A stretch of DNA of 64,000 nt from Micromonospora coriariae (GTDB lineage Bacteria > Actinomycetota > Actinomycetes > Mycobacteriales > Micromonosporaceae): contig NZ_LT607412.1 in assembly GCF_900091455.1 (NCBI RefSeq), forward strand, positions 372,001 to 436,000. The letters are read 5' to 3'. The position numbers and the translations under genes were made by a program. Below the pieces are notes generated by a model that made no database searches, was not told the origin of the DNA, and was given only the letters and a program-made list of their open reading frames with translations. Of the stretch, positions 21,936 to 33,228 are shown piece after piece (position 1 is the stretch's first letter; every line of letters begins with the position of its first letter).

Positions 21936-22858
21936 CGGTTGTTCCCTCCGAGCAGCAGGTAGAGGACGGCCATCCGCACGGAGACCCCGTTGGTGACCTG
22001 TTCGACGATGGTGGAGCGGGGCGAGTCGGCCACCTCGGGGGTGATCTCCATCCCCCGGTTCATCGGGCCGGGGTGCATGACGATCGCGTGCTCGGGCAGC
22101 CGGCGCATCCGCGGCCCGTCCAGGCCGTAGCGGCGGGCGTACTCGCGGGCGGACGGGAAGTAGGAGTCGTTCATCCGCTCCCGCTGCACCCGCAGCATCA
22201 TCACCACGTCCACGTTGGGCAGCACGGAGTCGAGGTCGTAGGAGACGTCGGTGCCCGGGGCGAGCGCCGCGGCGATGTCCACCGGGATGAGCGTGGGCGG
22301 GCCGACCAGGGTGACCTTGGCGCCGAGGGTGGAGAGCAGCAGCACGTTGGAGCGGGCCACCCGGGAGTGCAGCACGTCCCCGACGACCGCGACCGACAGG
22401 CCGGCCAGCCGGCCCAGCCGCGCCCGCATGGTGTACGCGTCCAGCAGCGCCTGGGTGGGGTGCTCGTGGGTGCCGTCACCGGCGTTGACCACCGACCCGT
22501 CCACCCAGTTCGCCAGCCGGTGCGGCGCTCCGGAGGCGGGGTGCCGGACGACCACCGCGTCGGCGCCCATGGCCTGCAGGGTCAGCGCGGTGTCCTTCAG
22601 GCTCTCGCCCTTGGTGACGCTGGACCCCTTGGCGGAAAAGTTGATCACGTCGGCGCTGAGCCGCTTGGCGGCCGCCTCGAAGGAGATCCGGGTGCGGGTC
22701 GAGTCCTCGTAGAAGAGGTTCACCACCGTGCGGCCGCGCAGCGCGGGCAGCTTCTTGATCTCGCGGCCGGCGACCGTGGCCATCTCGGTGGCGGTGTCCA
22801 GGATCTCGGTGGCGGTGTCGGCGTCCAGGTCCGCGCCGGAGAGCAGGTGCCTGATCAT
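21932..22858 (-). CDS. pyrB: aspartate carbamoyltransferase catalytic subunit
   Basis: Condenses carbamoyl phosphate with aspartate, the committed pyrimidine step. The 308 residues carry the carbamoyl-phosphate site '[13 protein letters not shown]', '[14 protein letters not shown]', '[11 protein letters not shown]', '[14 protein letters not shown]' and 'HPGPMNRG'. No pyrI regulatory chain is adjacent, as expected for actinobacteria. The ATG at 22858 overlaps the pyrR stop (ATGA). Confidence 0.98.
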   Translation of the reverse strand: MIRHLLSGADLDADTATEILDTATEMATVAGREIKKLPALRGRTVVNLFYEDSTRTRISFEAAAKRLSADVINFSAKGSSVTKGESLKDTALTLQAMGADAVVVRHPASGAPHRLANWVDGSVVNAGDGTHEHPTQALLDAYTMRARLGRLAGLSVAVVGDVLHSRVARSNVLLLSTLGAKVTLVGPPTLIPVDIAAALAPGTDVSYDLDSVLPNVDVVMMLRVQRERMNDSYFPSAREYARRYGLDGPRMRRLPEHAIVMHPGPMNRGMEITPEVADSPRSTIVEQVTNGVSVRMAVLYLLLGGNNR

Positions 22859-23439
22859 GAGTTGGTCCCCCCGTACAGCTTGACCTCGTCCGTGCCGTCG
22901 GTCTCGGCGAGCGTCACCTTGACGCTCTCGGCGAGCGAGGTCGGGATGTTCTTGCCGACGTAGTCGGCGCGGATCGGCAGCTCCCGGTGGCCGCGGTCGA
23001 CCAGGACGGCGAGCTGCACGGAGGCTGGACGGCCCACGTCGTTGAGCGCGTCGAGCGCGGCCCGGACGGTGCGGCCGGAGAAGAGCACGTCGTCGACGAG
23101 GATGACCCGCTTGCCGTCGATGCCGCCGGGCGGCAGCTCGGTCGGGCCGACCGCGCGGGTGGCGTGCCGGCGCAGGTCGTCGCGGTACAGGGTGATGTCC
23201 AGCACACCGACCGGGACGGCGACGTCCTCGAAGGTGCTGATCCGGGCGGCGAGCCGCCGGGCGAGCGGGGCGCCCCGGGTGGGAATCCCGAGCAGCACCG
23301 TCTCGGCGGCGCCCTGGGTCTTCTCCAGGATCTGGTGGGCGATGCGGTCGACCACGCGTTGCACGTCGGCGCTGGCGAGGATCACCTTCACCGAGGGTTG
23401 TCGCGGTGGTGACGAGCGGGCAGCCGGTGGGTATGCCAC
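22855..23439 (-). CDS. pyrR: bifunctional pyr operon regulator / uracil phosphoribosyltransferase
   Basis: RNA-binding regulator of pyr genes with PRTase fold, 194 residues. The PRPP motif is '[19 protein letters not shown]'; other PyrR segments are '[14 protein letters not shown]', '[10 protein letters not shown]' and '[14 protein letters not shown]'-like near the C-terminus. The GTG at 23439 is the clear start: the strong site GGAAGGAGGT lies five bases upstream. The frame runs on to 23532, but that extension covers the leader hairpin. It is the first gene of pyrR-pyrB-pyrC-carA-carB-pyrD. Confidence 0.95.
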   Translation of the reverse strand: MAYPPAARSSPPRQPSVKVILASADVQRVVDRIAHQILEKTQGAAETVLLGIPTRGAPLARRLAARISTFEDVAVPVGVLDITLYRDDLRRHATRAVGPTELPPGGIDGKRVILVDDVLFSGRTVRAALDALNDVGRPASVQLAVLVDRGHRELPIRADYVGKNIPTSLAESVKVTLAETDGTDEVKLYGGTNS

Positions 23440-23444
23440 GGCGG

Positions 23445-23471
23445 ACCTCCTTCCCCGCCTCACGGGACGGG
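23445..23471 (-). promoter_or_regulatory. PyrR-binding-loop-like hairpin next to the pyrR ribosome site
   Basis: On the minus strand, CCCG and CGGG arms (23468-23471 and 23454-23457) enclose a ten-base loop reading TCCCGTGAGG. The pyrR Shine-Dalgarno follows at once (23445-23454, overlapping the hairpin's last bases). The layout resembles mycobacterial-type leaders, where PyrR bound to UMP hides the ribosome site, although the usual loop motif CAGAGAGG is only partly matched. Confidence 0.5.
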
Positions 23472-23727
23472 TCGTTAAAGGATGTCGGGCACCTCCGGCC
23501 GGACCGCTGGCGGACCTGGGCCGGGGCTTCACGCCACGTTACCAGTGGTCACCGGGCCGATGGACGGCGGCTGCTGACCACCGGATCAGGCTGGCGAAAT
23601 GGGGATAACTCCCCCGCTGCTCCCCAACGGTAGGGTCACGACCACTTGACCAGGTGTCGCATTCCCCGTACCGTCACGCTCCGTAGCGATCGACGGGAGA
23701 ACCCCGAGCAGCACTGGGAGTGTCCGA

Positions 23728-24216
23728 ATGCCCTCTGAATACGCCAAATCTCTGGGCGCCCGCCTGCGCTCCATCCGCCAACAGCAGGGCCTCTCCCTGC
23801 AGGGCGTGGAGGAGAAGTCGAACGGGCGGTGGAAGGCCGTGGTGGTCGGGTCGTACGAGCGCGGCGACCGTGCCGTGACGGTGTCCCGCCTGGCCGAGCT
23901 TGCCGAGTTCTACCGCGTTCCCGTCTCGGAGCTGCTGCCCGACGGCAGCGGGGTCCGTCACGAGCCCACCAGCAAGATCGTCCTGGACCTGGAGCGGCTC
24001 TACGACGAGGCCTCCGAGGACCTGGCCTACGTGGCCCGCTACGCCCGCGCCATCCAGCAGCAGCGCGGCGACTACAACGGCCGGGTGCTCTCCATCCGCG
24101 CCGACGACCTGCGGGCGCTCGCGATCGTCTACGACGCCTCGCCGTCGGGTCTGATCGAGCGGCTCACCGAGCACGGTGTGCTGGTCGCCGACCCCCGGGC
24201 GTTCTTCGCGTCCTGA
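23728..24216 (+). CDS. bldD: developmental master regulator BldD
   Basis: Transcriptional repressor controlling development in sporulating actinomycetes; 162 residues. The N-terminal HTH (XRE type) spans about residues 8-70: 'YAKSLGARLRSIRQQQGLSLQGVEEKS' and 'VVVGSYERGDRAVTVSRLAELAEFY' regions. The C-terminal domain carries the cyclic di-GMP signature RGD-x8-RADD ('QQRGDYNG...SIRADD'), matching the known RxD-x8-RxxD motif that lets BldD dimerise around a c-di-GMP tetramer. It is transcribed divergently from pyrR, so the 288-base gap holds both promoters. A strong terminator follows. Confidence 0.97.
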   Translation: MPSEYAKSLGARLRSIRQQQGLSLQGVEEKSNGRWKAVVVGSYERGDRAVTVSRLAELAEFYRVPVSELLPDGSGVRHEPTSKIVLDLERLYDEASEDLAYVARYARAIQQQRGDYNGRVLSIRADDLRALAIVYDASPSGLIERLTEHGVLVADPRAFFAS

Positions 24217-24231
24217 ACCACCGATCCACCG

Positions 24232-24264
24232 AAAGGGCCCGTGCCATCCGGCACGGGCCCTTTT
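24232..24264. terminator. strong bidirectional terminator after bldD and nusB
   Basis: A perfect 14-bp stem (24232-24245 with 24250-24263) and a four-base ATCC loop, with T-runs on both sides, sit between the convergent bldD and nusB genes. Confidence 0.93.
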
Positions 24265-24292
24265 CGTGGTACGGGGTGCTGAGCGGGCGCGC

Positions 24293-24727
24293 TCAGCGGG
24301 TGGCGTACTCGGCGATCCGCCCGAGGATGCCGTTGAGGAAGCGCGGCGAGTCGTCGGTGGACATCTGCCGGGCCAGCTCCACCGCCTCGCTGATCGCCAC
24401 CGCGTCGTCGATCTCGTCGACGTAGAGCAGCTCGTAGACCGCGATCCGGGCCAGGTTGCGGTCCACCACCGGCATCCGCTCCAGCGTCCAACCCTCGGCG
24501 TAGCTGGCGATCAGCTCGTCGATCCGGTTGAGGTGCTCGGCGACGCCCTCGACCAGGCCCACCGCGTAGCCCAGGTGCTCCGGTCGGGGCTGCTCGATCC
24601 GCTGCACATAGCCGGCGAGCACCTCGACCGGGGGCCGGTCCCGAAGGTCGGCCTCGTAGAGGACGTCCAGCGCCCGCTTGCGCGCCTTGCGGCGCGCCGG
24701 CATCTGCTGCTTGGGACCCTCCGCCAT
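24293..24727 (-). CDS. nusB: transcription antitermination factor NusB
   Basis: All-helical RNA-binding protein that works with NusE (S10) at boxA sites of rRNA operons. The 144 residues include 'ARKRALDVLYEADLRD', 'WTLERMPVVDRNLARIAVYELLY', 'DDAVAISEAVELARQMSTDDSPRFLNGILGRIA', the usual NusB core. Its start codon shares one base with the efp stop (TGATG). An internal Met (MPARRKARKR) is an alternative start. Confidence 0.96.
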   Translation of the reverse strand: MAEGPKQQMPARRKARKRALDVLYEADLRDRPPVEVLAGYVQRIEQPRPEHLGYAVGLVEGVAEHLNRIDELIASYAEGWTLERMPVVDRNLARIAVYELLYVDEIDDAVAISEAVELARQMSTDDSPRFLNGILGRIAEYATR

Positions 24728-25284
24728 CAGGAGCGGCCGAGGTAACGGCCGTCGCGCGTGTCGACCTTGATCTTCTCGCCGGTGGTGATGAACAGCGGCA
24801 CCTGCACGGTCGCGCCGGTCTCGACGGTGGCCGGCTTGTTGCCGCCGGTCGACCGGTCGCCCTGCAGACCCGGCTCGGTGTAGGTGACCTCCAGCACCAC
24901 GCTGGTGGGAAGCTCGATGTAGAGCGGGACGCCCTCGTGGGTGGCGACGGTCGCCTCGGCCTCGGGGAGGAGGTAGTTGGCCGCCTCACCGACGGTGCCG
25001 CCGGGGACGGTGATCTGGTCGAAGGTCTCCAGATCCATGAAGACGTAGTCTTCGCCGTCGGCGTACAGGTACTGCATCGTGCGCTTGTCCACGGTCGCGG
25101 TCTCGACCTTGGTGCCCGCGTTGAAGGTCTTGTCGACCACCTTCCCGGACAGCACGTTCTTCAGCGTGGTGCGCACGAACGCACCACCCTTACCGGGCTT
25201 GACGTGCTGGAACTCGACGACGGCCCAGAGCTCGCCGTCGAGGTTGAGTACCAGGCCGTTTTTGAGGTCGTTGGTGGAGGCCAT
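24727..25284 (-). CDS. efp: elongation factor P
   Basis: Relieves ribosome stalling at polyproline, a useful job here given the long proline-rich proteins encoded nearby. The 185 residues make the three beta-barrel domains, with family signature '[15 protein letters not shown]' at the C-terminus. The tip lysine is Lys32 in '[13 protein letters not shown]'. No lysine-modifying enzyme (EpmA, EarP type) is nearby; some actinobacterial EF-Ps are reported to work with an unmodified lysine. It starts with ATG with AAGGCAGGAA upstream and forms an efp-nusB operon. Confidence 0.97.
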   Translation of the reverse strand: MASTNDLKNGLVLNLDGELWAVVEFQHVKPGKGGAFVRTTLKNVLSGKVVDKTFNAGTKVETATVDKRTMQYLYADGEDYVFMDLETFDQITVPGGTVGEAANYLLPEAEATVATHEGVPLYIELPTSVVLEVTYTEPGLQGDRSTGGNKPATVETGATVQVPLFITTGEKIKVDTRDGRYLGRS

Positions 25285-25660
25285 TTCCTGCCTTGATCAT
25301 CAATTGGCGGACAGACCTTACGAGTCTACTAGCTGCGTCGAGGCAGGTTGCCCGCCATGTCACGCCGCCGATCCCGCGCCCACCGGCCGAGTCGGGCGAC
25401 GATCACGTTTCGTGACCTTCACACACCCTGCCACCCGTACCCCCTGCGCCCTTTGCTCTGCTGCCACCGGCGCACCAGTCACGCCGCGTGTCGGATGACC
25501 AGGCTTCCCCGCCCCGACGCTCGGCGCGTATTGGCAGCTCAGGCCAGTGTCGCGCCCGTGGGTGCAGAGCAAAGGACGCGCCTGGATGGTGGCGCGCCGC
25601 CGGGCCGGCGAGGACAGGGTTGCCGTCAGTGACGGTTACGGTCGGTGATGCGTGCGCCGG
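25285..25660. other. 376-bp intergenic region upstream of efp
   Basis: No convincing gene: short frames here lack ribosome sites and family motifs. Many actinobacteria have an Xaa-Pro peptidase gene between aroQ and efp, which is missing here. The region holds the efp promoter, probably in the less GC-rich part at 25295-25340, and the inverted-repeat element at 25446-25579. Confidence 0.6.
25446..25579. repeat. 134-bp element bounded by imperfect terminal inverted repeats
   Basis: The ends 25446-25461 and 25564-25579 are inverted copies with one mismatch in 16 bp (core CTTTGCTCTGC / GCAGAGCAAAG). Weaker complementarity continues inward to about 34 bp per arm. It has no coding capacity. The structure suggests a small non-autonomous or repetitive element rather than a plain terminator. 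Confidence 0.6.
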
Positions 25661-28177
<2,517 letters not shown>

Positions 28178-28188
28178 GGACCACTCCT

Positions 28189-28217
28189 CGAAACCGGGCG
28201 GAAACTGTCCGGTTTCG
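28189..28217. promoter_or_regulatory. operator-like inverted repeat between WYL regulator and hydrolase
   Basis: Perfect 9-bp arms CGAAACCGG (28189-28197) and CCGGTTTCG (28209-28217) are separated by 11 bases, putting half-site centres 20 bp apart, as for a dimeric regulator. The position between divergent starts fits autoregulation by the WYL protein. Confidence 0.6.
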
Positions 28218-28257
28218 ATCGTACGGTCATCCGGTAACCGAAGAAGAGGAGCGACAG

Positions 28258-28986
28258 ATGGCGACGTTCGTGCTGGTGCCGGGTTTCTGGTTGGGTGCCT
28301 GGGCGTGGCGGGAAGTGACCGTGGCGCTGCGCGCGCAGGGGCACGAGGTGTATCCGATGACGCTGACCGGGTTGGCCGAGCGGAACCACCTGGCCGGACC
28401 GGAGGTGAGCCTGGAGACGCACACCGAGGACATCGTCCGGCTGATCGAGGTCGAGGATCTGCGCGAGGTGCTGCTGGTCGGGCACTCCGGCGGCGGCATG
28501 CCGGTCGCCCAGGCGGCGGACCGCATCCCGGACCGGATCGCCCGGGTGGTGTACGTGGAGAGCGGGCCGCTGCCGGACGGCGTCGCGCAGTTCGACACCG
28601 TGCCACCGGAGGAGCAGGAGCGGCTGCGCGGCCTCATCGGCACCGGGCACCTGCTGCCGCCGCCCGCGTGGGATCCGGCCGCCGACCCGACCAACCTGGC
28701 CGGGCTGGACGAGCCGACGCTGGCCCTGCTGCGCGCCCGGGCCACCCCGCAGCCGCTGCGGGCCGCCACCGACCCGGTGCGGCGCACCGGCGGCCGTCCG
28801 GTCCCGACCGCGCTGGTCGCCAGCACCTTCCCGCTGGCCGTGGTGCGGCAGATGATCGGCGAGGGGCACCCGTTCTTCACCGGGTTGGCCGGTGGCCAGC
28901 TGTTCGAGCTGCCGACCGGGCACTGGCCGATGCTCAGTGAACCCAAGGCCCTGGCCGACGTGCTCGACGCCGCCGCTAAAGGCTGA
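28258..28986 (+). CDS. alpha/beta-fold hydrolase
   Basis: A 242-residue serine hydrolase of the alpha/beta superfamily, close in look to the small esterases and hydroxynitrile-lyase-like group ('FVLVPGFWLGAWAWREV' is the oxyanion region). The nucleophile elbow is GHSGGG (Ser about residue 80), and the catalytic His is probably in 'LPTGHWPMLSEP' near the C-terminus. The start is ATG with GAGGAG eight bases upstream. The substrate is unknown. It is paired with the divergent WYL regulator, and together they separate aroB from aroK. Confidence 0.9.
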   Translation: MATFVLVPGFWLGAWAWREVTVALRAQGHEVYPMTLTGLAERNHLAGPEVSLETHTEDIVRLIEVEDLREVLLVGHSGGGMPVAQAADRIPDRIARVVYVESGPLPDGVAQFDTVPPEEQERLRGLIGTGHLLPPPAWDPAADPTNLAGLDEPTLALLRARATPQPLRAATDPVRRTGGRPVPTALVASTFPLAVVRQMIGEGHPFFTGLAGGQLFELPTGHWPMLSEPKALADVLDAAAKG

Positions 28987-28993
28987 GCAGAGG

Positions 28994-29020
28994 GCCCGGC
29001 CGGTCGCTGACCGGCCGGGC
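28994..29020. terminator. bidirectional hairpin terminator between hydrolase and aroK
   Basis: A perfect 12-bp GC stem (28994-29005 with 29009-29020) with a three-base loop lies between convergent genes. There is no T-run, which is common in high-GC actinomycetes. Confidence 0.75.
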
Positions 29021-29025
29021 CGGGG

Positions 29026-29529
29026 TCAGCGGGGCAGCAGCGCGGCGATCTCGGCGACGATCTCCGCCGGGGTCCGGCCGTCGGTGGCCACCGTCGCGGT
29101 GGCCACCTCCGCGTAGAGCGGCCGGCGCTGGTCCATCAGGTGCTTGAGGGTGGCCCGCGGGTTGATCGCCAGCAGCGGGCGGCCGGCGCCGAGCCCGACC
29201 CGCTTCACCGCGTCCGGCAGCTCGACCGAGAGGTGCACCACCCGGTGCCCGACCAGGGCGGCGCGGGTCTCCTCGGCCAGCACCGCGCCGCCGCCGAGGG
29301 CGAGCACCCCCGGGCTGGCAGCCAGCGCCGCGGCCACCGCGGCCCTTTCGAGGGTACGGAAGTGCTCCTCGCCCTCGTCGATGAAGATCTCCGGGATCGG
29401 CTTGCCGGCCATCCGCTCGATGTCGGTGTCCGTGTCGCGGAACTCCACCCCGAGGGCCGTGGCGAGGGCCTCCCCCACTGTGCTCTTGCCGCAGCCGGGC
29501 GCGCCGACCAGGACGACGACCGGCGCCAT
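29026..29529 (-). CDS. aroK: shikimate kinase
   Basis: Phosphorylates shikimate with ATP. The 167 residues contain Walker A '[12 protein letters not shown]', the DTD motif 'FRDTDTDIE' for shikimate/Mg, 'FRTLE' and the 'ALGGGAVL' Gly-rich motif. The lid is '[12 protein letters not shown]' and the adenine-side Arg is in '[10 protein letters not shown]'. The start overlaps the aroC stop by one base (TGATG). It normally precedes aroB directly; here the WYL/hydrolase pair intervenes downstream. Confidence 0.97.
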   Translation of the reverse strand: MAPVVVLVGAPGCGKSTVGEALATALGVEFRDTDTDIERMAGKPIPEIFIDEGEEHFRTLERAAVAAALAASPGVLALGGGAVLAEETRAALVGHRVVHLSVELPDAVKRVGLGAGRPLLAINPRATLKHLMDQRRPLYAEVATATVATDGRTPAEIVAEIAALLPR

Positions 29530-30707
29530 CAGCGGATGACCAGCGCGTCGAGGTAGCCGGCCACGTTGCGGCGGATCTCGGCGACCGAGTCCCCGCCGAA
29601 CTTCTCGGTGGCCGCCTCGGCCAGCACCAGCGCGACCATCGCCTCGGCGACCACCGCGGCGGCGGGCACCGCGCAGACGTCCGAGCGCTGGTTGATCGCG
29701 GTGGCCGGCTCGCCGGTGATGACATCCACGGTGGCCAGGGCACGGTTCAGCGACGAGATGGGCTTCATCGCGGCACGGACCCGCAGCGGCTCACCGGTGG
29801 TGATGCCGCCCTCGAGCCCCCCGGCCCGGTCGGTGACCCGGCGGACGCCGGTCGCCGACGGGATGATTTCGTCGTGCGCCTCGGAGCCGCGGGACCGGGC
29901 CTGCTGCCAACCGTCACCGATCTCCACACCCTTGATCGCCTGGATCGACATCAGCGCGGTGGCCAGCCGGGCGTCGAGCTTGCGGTCCCACTGCACGTGG
30001 CTGCCCAGCCCCGGCGGCACCCCGTACGCCAGCACCTCGACCACGCCGCCGAGGGTGTCGGCGGCCTTCTTCGCGGCATCCACCTCGGCGACCATCAGGG
30101 CGCTGGCCTCCGGGTCGAGGCAGCGCAGCGGGTCGGCGTCGATCCGGGCGGCGTCCTGCGGGCTCGGGCGCAGCCCGGGCTTCGCGGCCACCGGACCCAG
30201 CTCGACGACGTGCGAGACGATCTCGATGCCGAGCGCCTGCCGGATCAACGCCTTGGCGACCGCGCCGACGGCGACCCGGGCGGCGGTCTCCCGGGCGCTG
30301 GCCCGCTCCAGGATGGGCCGGGCGTCGGTGTGGCCGTACTTCTGCATGCCGGCCAGGTCGGCGTGGCCCGGCCGGGGGCGGGTCAGCGGGGCGTTGCGGG
30401 CCTGCCGGGCCAGCTCGTCGGGGTCCACCGGGTCGGCGGCCATCACCGTGCGCCACTTCGGCCACTCGGAGTTGCCCACCCGGATCGCCACCGGGCTGCC
30501 CAGGGTGACGCCGTGCCGCAGGCCGCCGAGCACGTCGACCTCGTCCCGCTCGAACGACATCCGGGCGCCACGGCCGTAGCCCAGCCGCCGGCGGGCCAGT
30601 TCGTCGGCGATCTCGGTGGTGCTCACCTCGATGCCGGCCGGCACCCCCTCCAGCAGCGCGACGAGGGCGGGACCGTGCGATTCACCTGCAGTCAACCAGC
30701 GCAACAC
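29529..30707 (-). CDS. aroC: chorismate synthase
   Basis: Last shikimate step, FMN-dependent EPSP to chorismate. The 392 residues are standard for the actinobacterial enzyme: '[21 protein letters not shown]', '[17 protein letters not shown]', '[37 protein letters not shown]', '[13 protein letters not shown]' and '[11 protein letters not shown]'. The GTG at 30707 gives the normal N-terminus ([12 protein letters not shown]). In relatives aroE lies just upstream; here aroE is 14.5 kb away beyond the polysaccharide locus, so aroC must use a local promoter in 30708-30904. Confidence 0.97.
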   Translation of the reverse strand: MLRWLTAGESHGPALVALLEGVPAGIEVSTTEIADELARRRLGYGRGARMSFERDEVDVLGGLRHGVTLGSPVAIRVGNSEWPKWRTVMAADPVDPDELARQARNAPLTRPRPGHADLAGMQKYGHTDARPILERASARETAARVAVGAVAKALIRQALGIEIVSHVVELGPVAAKPGLRPSPQDAARIDADPLRCLDPEASALMVAEVDAAKKAADTLGGVVEVLAYGVPPGLGSHVQWDRKLDARLATALMSIQAIKGVEIGDGWQQARSRGSEAHDEIIPSATGVRRVTDRAGGLEGGITTGEPLRVRAAMKPISSLNRALATVDVITGEPATAINQRSDVCAVPAAAVVAEAMVALVLAEAATEKFGGDSVAEIRRNVAGYLDALVIR

Positions 30708-30774
30708 AGCGGTCAGTCTGTCACGGCCCGCCTCCGCCTCGGTGCGCTGCCCGTCGCATCCCGCCCTGCGGACG

Positions 30775-30881
30775 CCGGGTAGCGCCGCAGCAGCCACTGC
30801 AACGCCTCCGGCGGCGCGCGGCGCGGAGCAGGAATTCGTAGTCCTCGGCGTAGCTGCCCGGGATCTCCTCGTCGACCAGCC
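30775..30881 (-). pseudogene. remnant copy of the GT2 glycosyltransferase gene
   Basis: Two blocks duplicate the intact GT2 gene downstream of it in the same orientation. Bases 30775-30808 are identical to 31849-31882 (34 bp), and 30824-30881 are identical to 31983-32040 (58 bp), with a few more matching bases before that. The roughly 100 bp that separate the blocks in the intact gene have been lost. The remnant lies between aroC and the methyltransferase, so that methyltransferase is flanked by direct repeats. It cannot encode a product. Confidence 0.88.
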
Positions 30882-30904
30882 AACCCTCCCCGACGTTGAC
30901 CCGC

Positions 30905-31561
30905 TCAGCGGTTTCGGATTGCGATGATCGACTTTGTCAGTCCCGCCAGGCGCTCGTTGCGGATCGTCGCGTCAGGAAACAGGTACCGAAGTTCGGCACG
31001 ACCAATGAGTTCGGTCGTGAGCACCTGCCTCATCGCCGCCTCGTACGACTTGCCAGGGTTGTAGGCGAGCGGCCATCTGCGCGCCATCACCACCCGTGCC
31101 GAAACCGGCAGGAACTGCATTCCCGGGGCCACCCAGTGCGGCTCGATCGGGAAGTAGCGGTACGGCGTCTGCACCCAGTACGCGCGCCCCAACTCACGGA
31201 CCGCCTCGGCCATCCGCTGGCGACGCTCGTGGCCGCCCACGTGCTCCAGGACGCTGTTGCTGAAGACGAGGTCGTACTTACGGCTCAGGATGTTCTTCGG
31301 CAGCTCGCAGGCATCGGCGTGGTCGGCCTCAGCCCAGTCGGGCAACTCCGTGGGCAGCGGCTCCAGGTTGACCACGTGGACGTGCGCCGGCCGGACGGGG
31401 ACTCGCGCCCAACTCTCCACCCGGCCGCCCAGATCGAGGACGGTCATGTCGGCCAGGTTCGGGAACGTGTCCGACAGCCAGGCCGCGCGCCGTGCCCGTC
31501 GTTTTGCGCCGAGGGAGGTCGGCGAGTCGACGAGGCGAAACCTGAGCGAGTGAAGTCCCAT
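30905..31561 (-). CDS. class I SAM-dependent methyltransferase
   Basis: A 218-residue methyltransferase of the Methyltransf_11-like type. SAM motif I is '[13 protein letters not shown]', the acidic strand-2 end is in 'VNLEPLP', and '[20 protein letters not shown]' is the motif II/post region. A C-terminal '[27 protein letters not shown]' resembles methyltransferases of glycan clusters. Codon choice is visibly less GC-rich at third positions than in neighbouring genes, suggesting separate acquisition. It is flanked by the intact GT2 gene and a GT2 remnant. A sugar O-methylation role is inferred from context only. Confidence 0.82.
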   Translation of the reverse strand: MGLHSLRFRLVDSPTSLGAKRRARRAAWLSDTFPNLADMTVLDLGGRVESWARVPVRPAHVHVVNLEPLPTELPDWAEADHADACELPKNILSRKYDLVFSNSVLEHVGGHERRQRMAEAVRELGRAYWVQTPYRYFPIEPHWVAPGMQFLPVSARVVMARRWPLAYNPGKSYEAAMRQVLTTELIGRAELRYLFPDATIRNERLAGLTKSIIAIRNR

Positions 31562-31627
31562 GTGTGGTTCTCCTTCGATCTGCTGCTGGCGTCGTTCGAG
31601 GAGTGAGTTGCGTCGTTCCCGACCCGG

Positions 31628-32548
31628 TCAGATGCCCCGGCCGCGCTTGTGCAGCGTGCGCAGCACCGCGTCGGCCCGCACCACCCTCCCGGCCACGGCG
31701 AGGGCCAGGTAGGCGCGCGGCTCTCGGGGATTGCGCCGCAGGGTACGTCGGGCCCAGCGCAGCGCGCCCCGGCGGTCGCCGGACGCGGCGCGGGCGAACG
31801 CGATCTGCCCGGTCACCCGGGCCTCGCCGGCCGGCTGGCCGGCGAACTCCGGGTAGCGCCGCAGCAGCCACTGCAACGCCTCGGAGATGGTGTCCCAGCG
31901 CTGCGCGAAGTAGGAGCGCTTGTGCCAGCGGACCAGCACCGACGGCGTACGCAGGTTGATCAGCGGCGCGCTGCGCGCGGCCCGGAGCAGGAATTCGTAG
32001 TCCTCGGCGTAGCTGCCCGGGATCTCCTCGTCGACCAGCCCGAAGCCGTCCCGCAGCGCGGTGGCGCGGATCAGGAAGGTGGACGGGTGCAGCTCCGTCA
32101 TCCGGTCCCGCAGCAGGTCGTCCAGGGTGACCCGGTCCTTCTCGAGCACCCGGTCCACGGTGTGCCCGTCGTAGCTGACCCGGATGCCGCAACAGACGAA
32201 CTCGGCCGACGGGTCGGCGGCCAACGCGTCGACCTGGGCGGCCAGCTTGCCGGGCAGCCACTCGTCGTCGTCGTCGCAGAACGCGACCAGCTCGCCCTCG
32301 GCGGCCAGCGTGCCGCTGTTGCGCGCGCCGGCCAGCCCCGGCGTGCGCTCGTTGCGGATCACCCGCACCGCGCGGTCCGGGGCGGACAGCCCGGTCAGCG
32401 ACTCGTCCGGCGTGGACTGGTCGAACACCACGACAACCTCGATCGGGCCCGGGTACTCCTGGGCCAGGATCGCCCGCGCCGCGGCGCGCAGCAGCTCCGG
32501 GCGGTCCCGGGTGGGCACCACGACGCTGACGCTCGGCTGCCGGCTCAT
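31628..32548 (-). CDS. glycosyltransferase family 2
   Basis: Inverting GT-A enzyme of 306 residues, probably adding a sugar to a lipid-linked polysaccharide repeat on the cytoplasmic face. Visible features: 'VSVVVPTRDRPELLRAAARAIL' nucleotide-binding start, 'PGLAGARNSG', the metal-binding run 'FCDDDDEW', and catalytic-side acids in '[19 protein letters not shown]'. The ATG at 32548 overlaps the stop of the PssE-like gene (ATGA). Part of the sequence is duplicated as a remnant near aroC. Confidence 0.9.
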   Translation of the reverse strand: MSRQPSVSVVVPTRDRPELLRAAARAILAQEYPGPIEVVVVFDQSTPDESLTGLSAPDRAVRVIRNERTPGLAGARNSGTLAAEGELVAFCDDDDEWLPGKLAAQVDALAADPSAEFVCCGIRVSYDGHTVDRVLEKDRVTLDDLLRDRMTELHPSTFLIRATALRDGFGLVDEEIPGSYAEDYEFLLRAARSAPLINLRTPSVLVRWHKRSYFAQRWDTISEALQWLLRRYPEFAGQPAGEARVTGQIAFARAASGDRRGALRWARRTLRRNPREPRAYLALAVAGRVVRADAVLRTLHKRGRGI

Positions 32549-33228
32549 CGGGTCTCCTCCACACCGCGGCCGGACCGCGTCCAGGCCCGCCACCAGGGTT
32601 GGCGCCGGGCCGACTGAGCCACCAGGTCCTCCACGATCTGCCCGACGCGGGCCACCGCCGCCCGCCGCGCCTCGTGCGCGCCCGGGTCGGCGGTCACCGC
32701 GTACCGGGACGGGTCGGCAAGCCCGGCGGCCAGCGCGTCGTGCAGCGCCTCCCGGGTCTCGCAGAGCGCCACCAACCCGGCGGCGCCGAGCCGGCGGGCG
32801 AAGAGCTGCTGGTGGTCGTCGACGTGCTCGCCGCGCGCCGGGTCGCGGGGCACCACGATGGGCAGGTGGCCGTGCCGGCGGGCCTCCAGGATGGTCGCCG
32901 GCCCACCGTGGCAGACCACCAGGTCGGCGTCGGCCATCGCCCGCTGCAACGCGTCGTGACCGAGGAACGGCACGGCGCCGGGCACCTGCGGAGCGGGGGT
33001 GTGCCCGTGCTGCACGGTCAGGCCGACCTGGTCGCCGGCCTGCGCGTGCCACTGCGCCAACCAGTCGACGAGCCGGTGGAACGGGTGCTTGTCGGTGCCG
33101 ACCGCGATCAGCAGCCCGACCCGGATGGCCGCCGTGGCGTCGCGCTGACGCGGCAGCCGGGCCGGCTCCGGCGGGGAAACCGACAGTGCGGGGTGCAGGC
33201 GCCGGGCGGTGCCGGTCTCCCCGCTCAC
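32545..33228 (-). CDS. PssE/Alg13-like glycosyltransferase catalytic subunit
   Basis: The 227-residue protein matches the C-terminal nucleotide-sugar domain of GT28-type enzymes: 'VGLLIAVGTDKHPFHRLVDWL' at the start and the donor-binding 'DLVVCHGGPATILEARRHGHLPIVVPR' later. Such proteins act with a membrane-anchoring partner of the Alg14/PssD type, which is exactly what the adjacent upstream gene encodes. The GTG at 33228 overlaps that partner's stop (GTGA). The first 35 residues are a disordered extension. The pair probably forms one UDP-sugar transferase at the inner membrane. Confidence 0.87.
   Translation of the reverse strand: MSGETGTARRLHPALSVSPPEPARLPRQRDATAAIRVGLLIAVGTDKHPFHRLVDWLAQWHAQAGDQVGLTVQHGHTPAPQVPGAVPFLGHDALQRAMADADLVVCHGGPATILEARRHGHLPIVVPRDPARGEHVDDHQQLFARRLGAAGLVALCETREALHDALAAGLADPSRYAVTADPGAHEARRAAVARVGQIVEDLVAQSARRQPWWRAWTRSGRGVEETR

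Noticed and set aside
25360..25572. 70-codon minus-strand open frame between aroQ and efp
   Set aside because: No ribosome site, overlaps the inverted-repeat element, and no recognisable motif.
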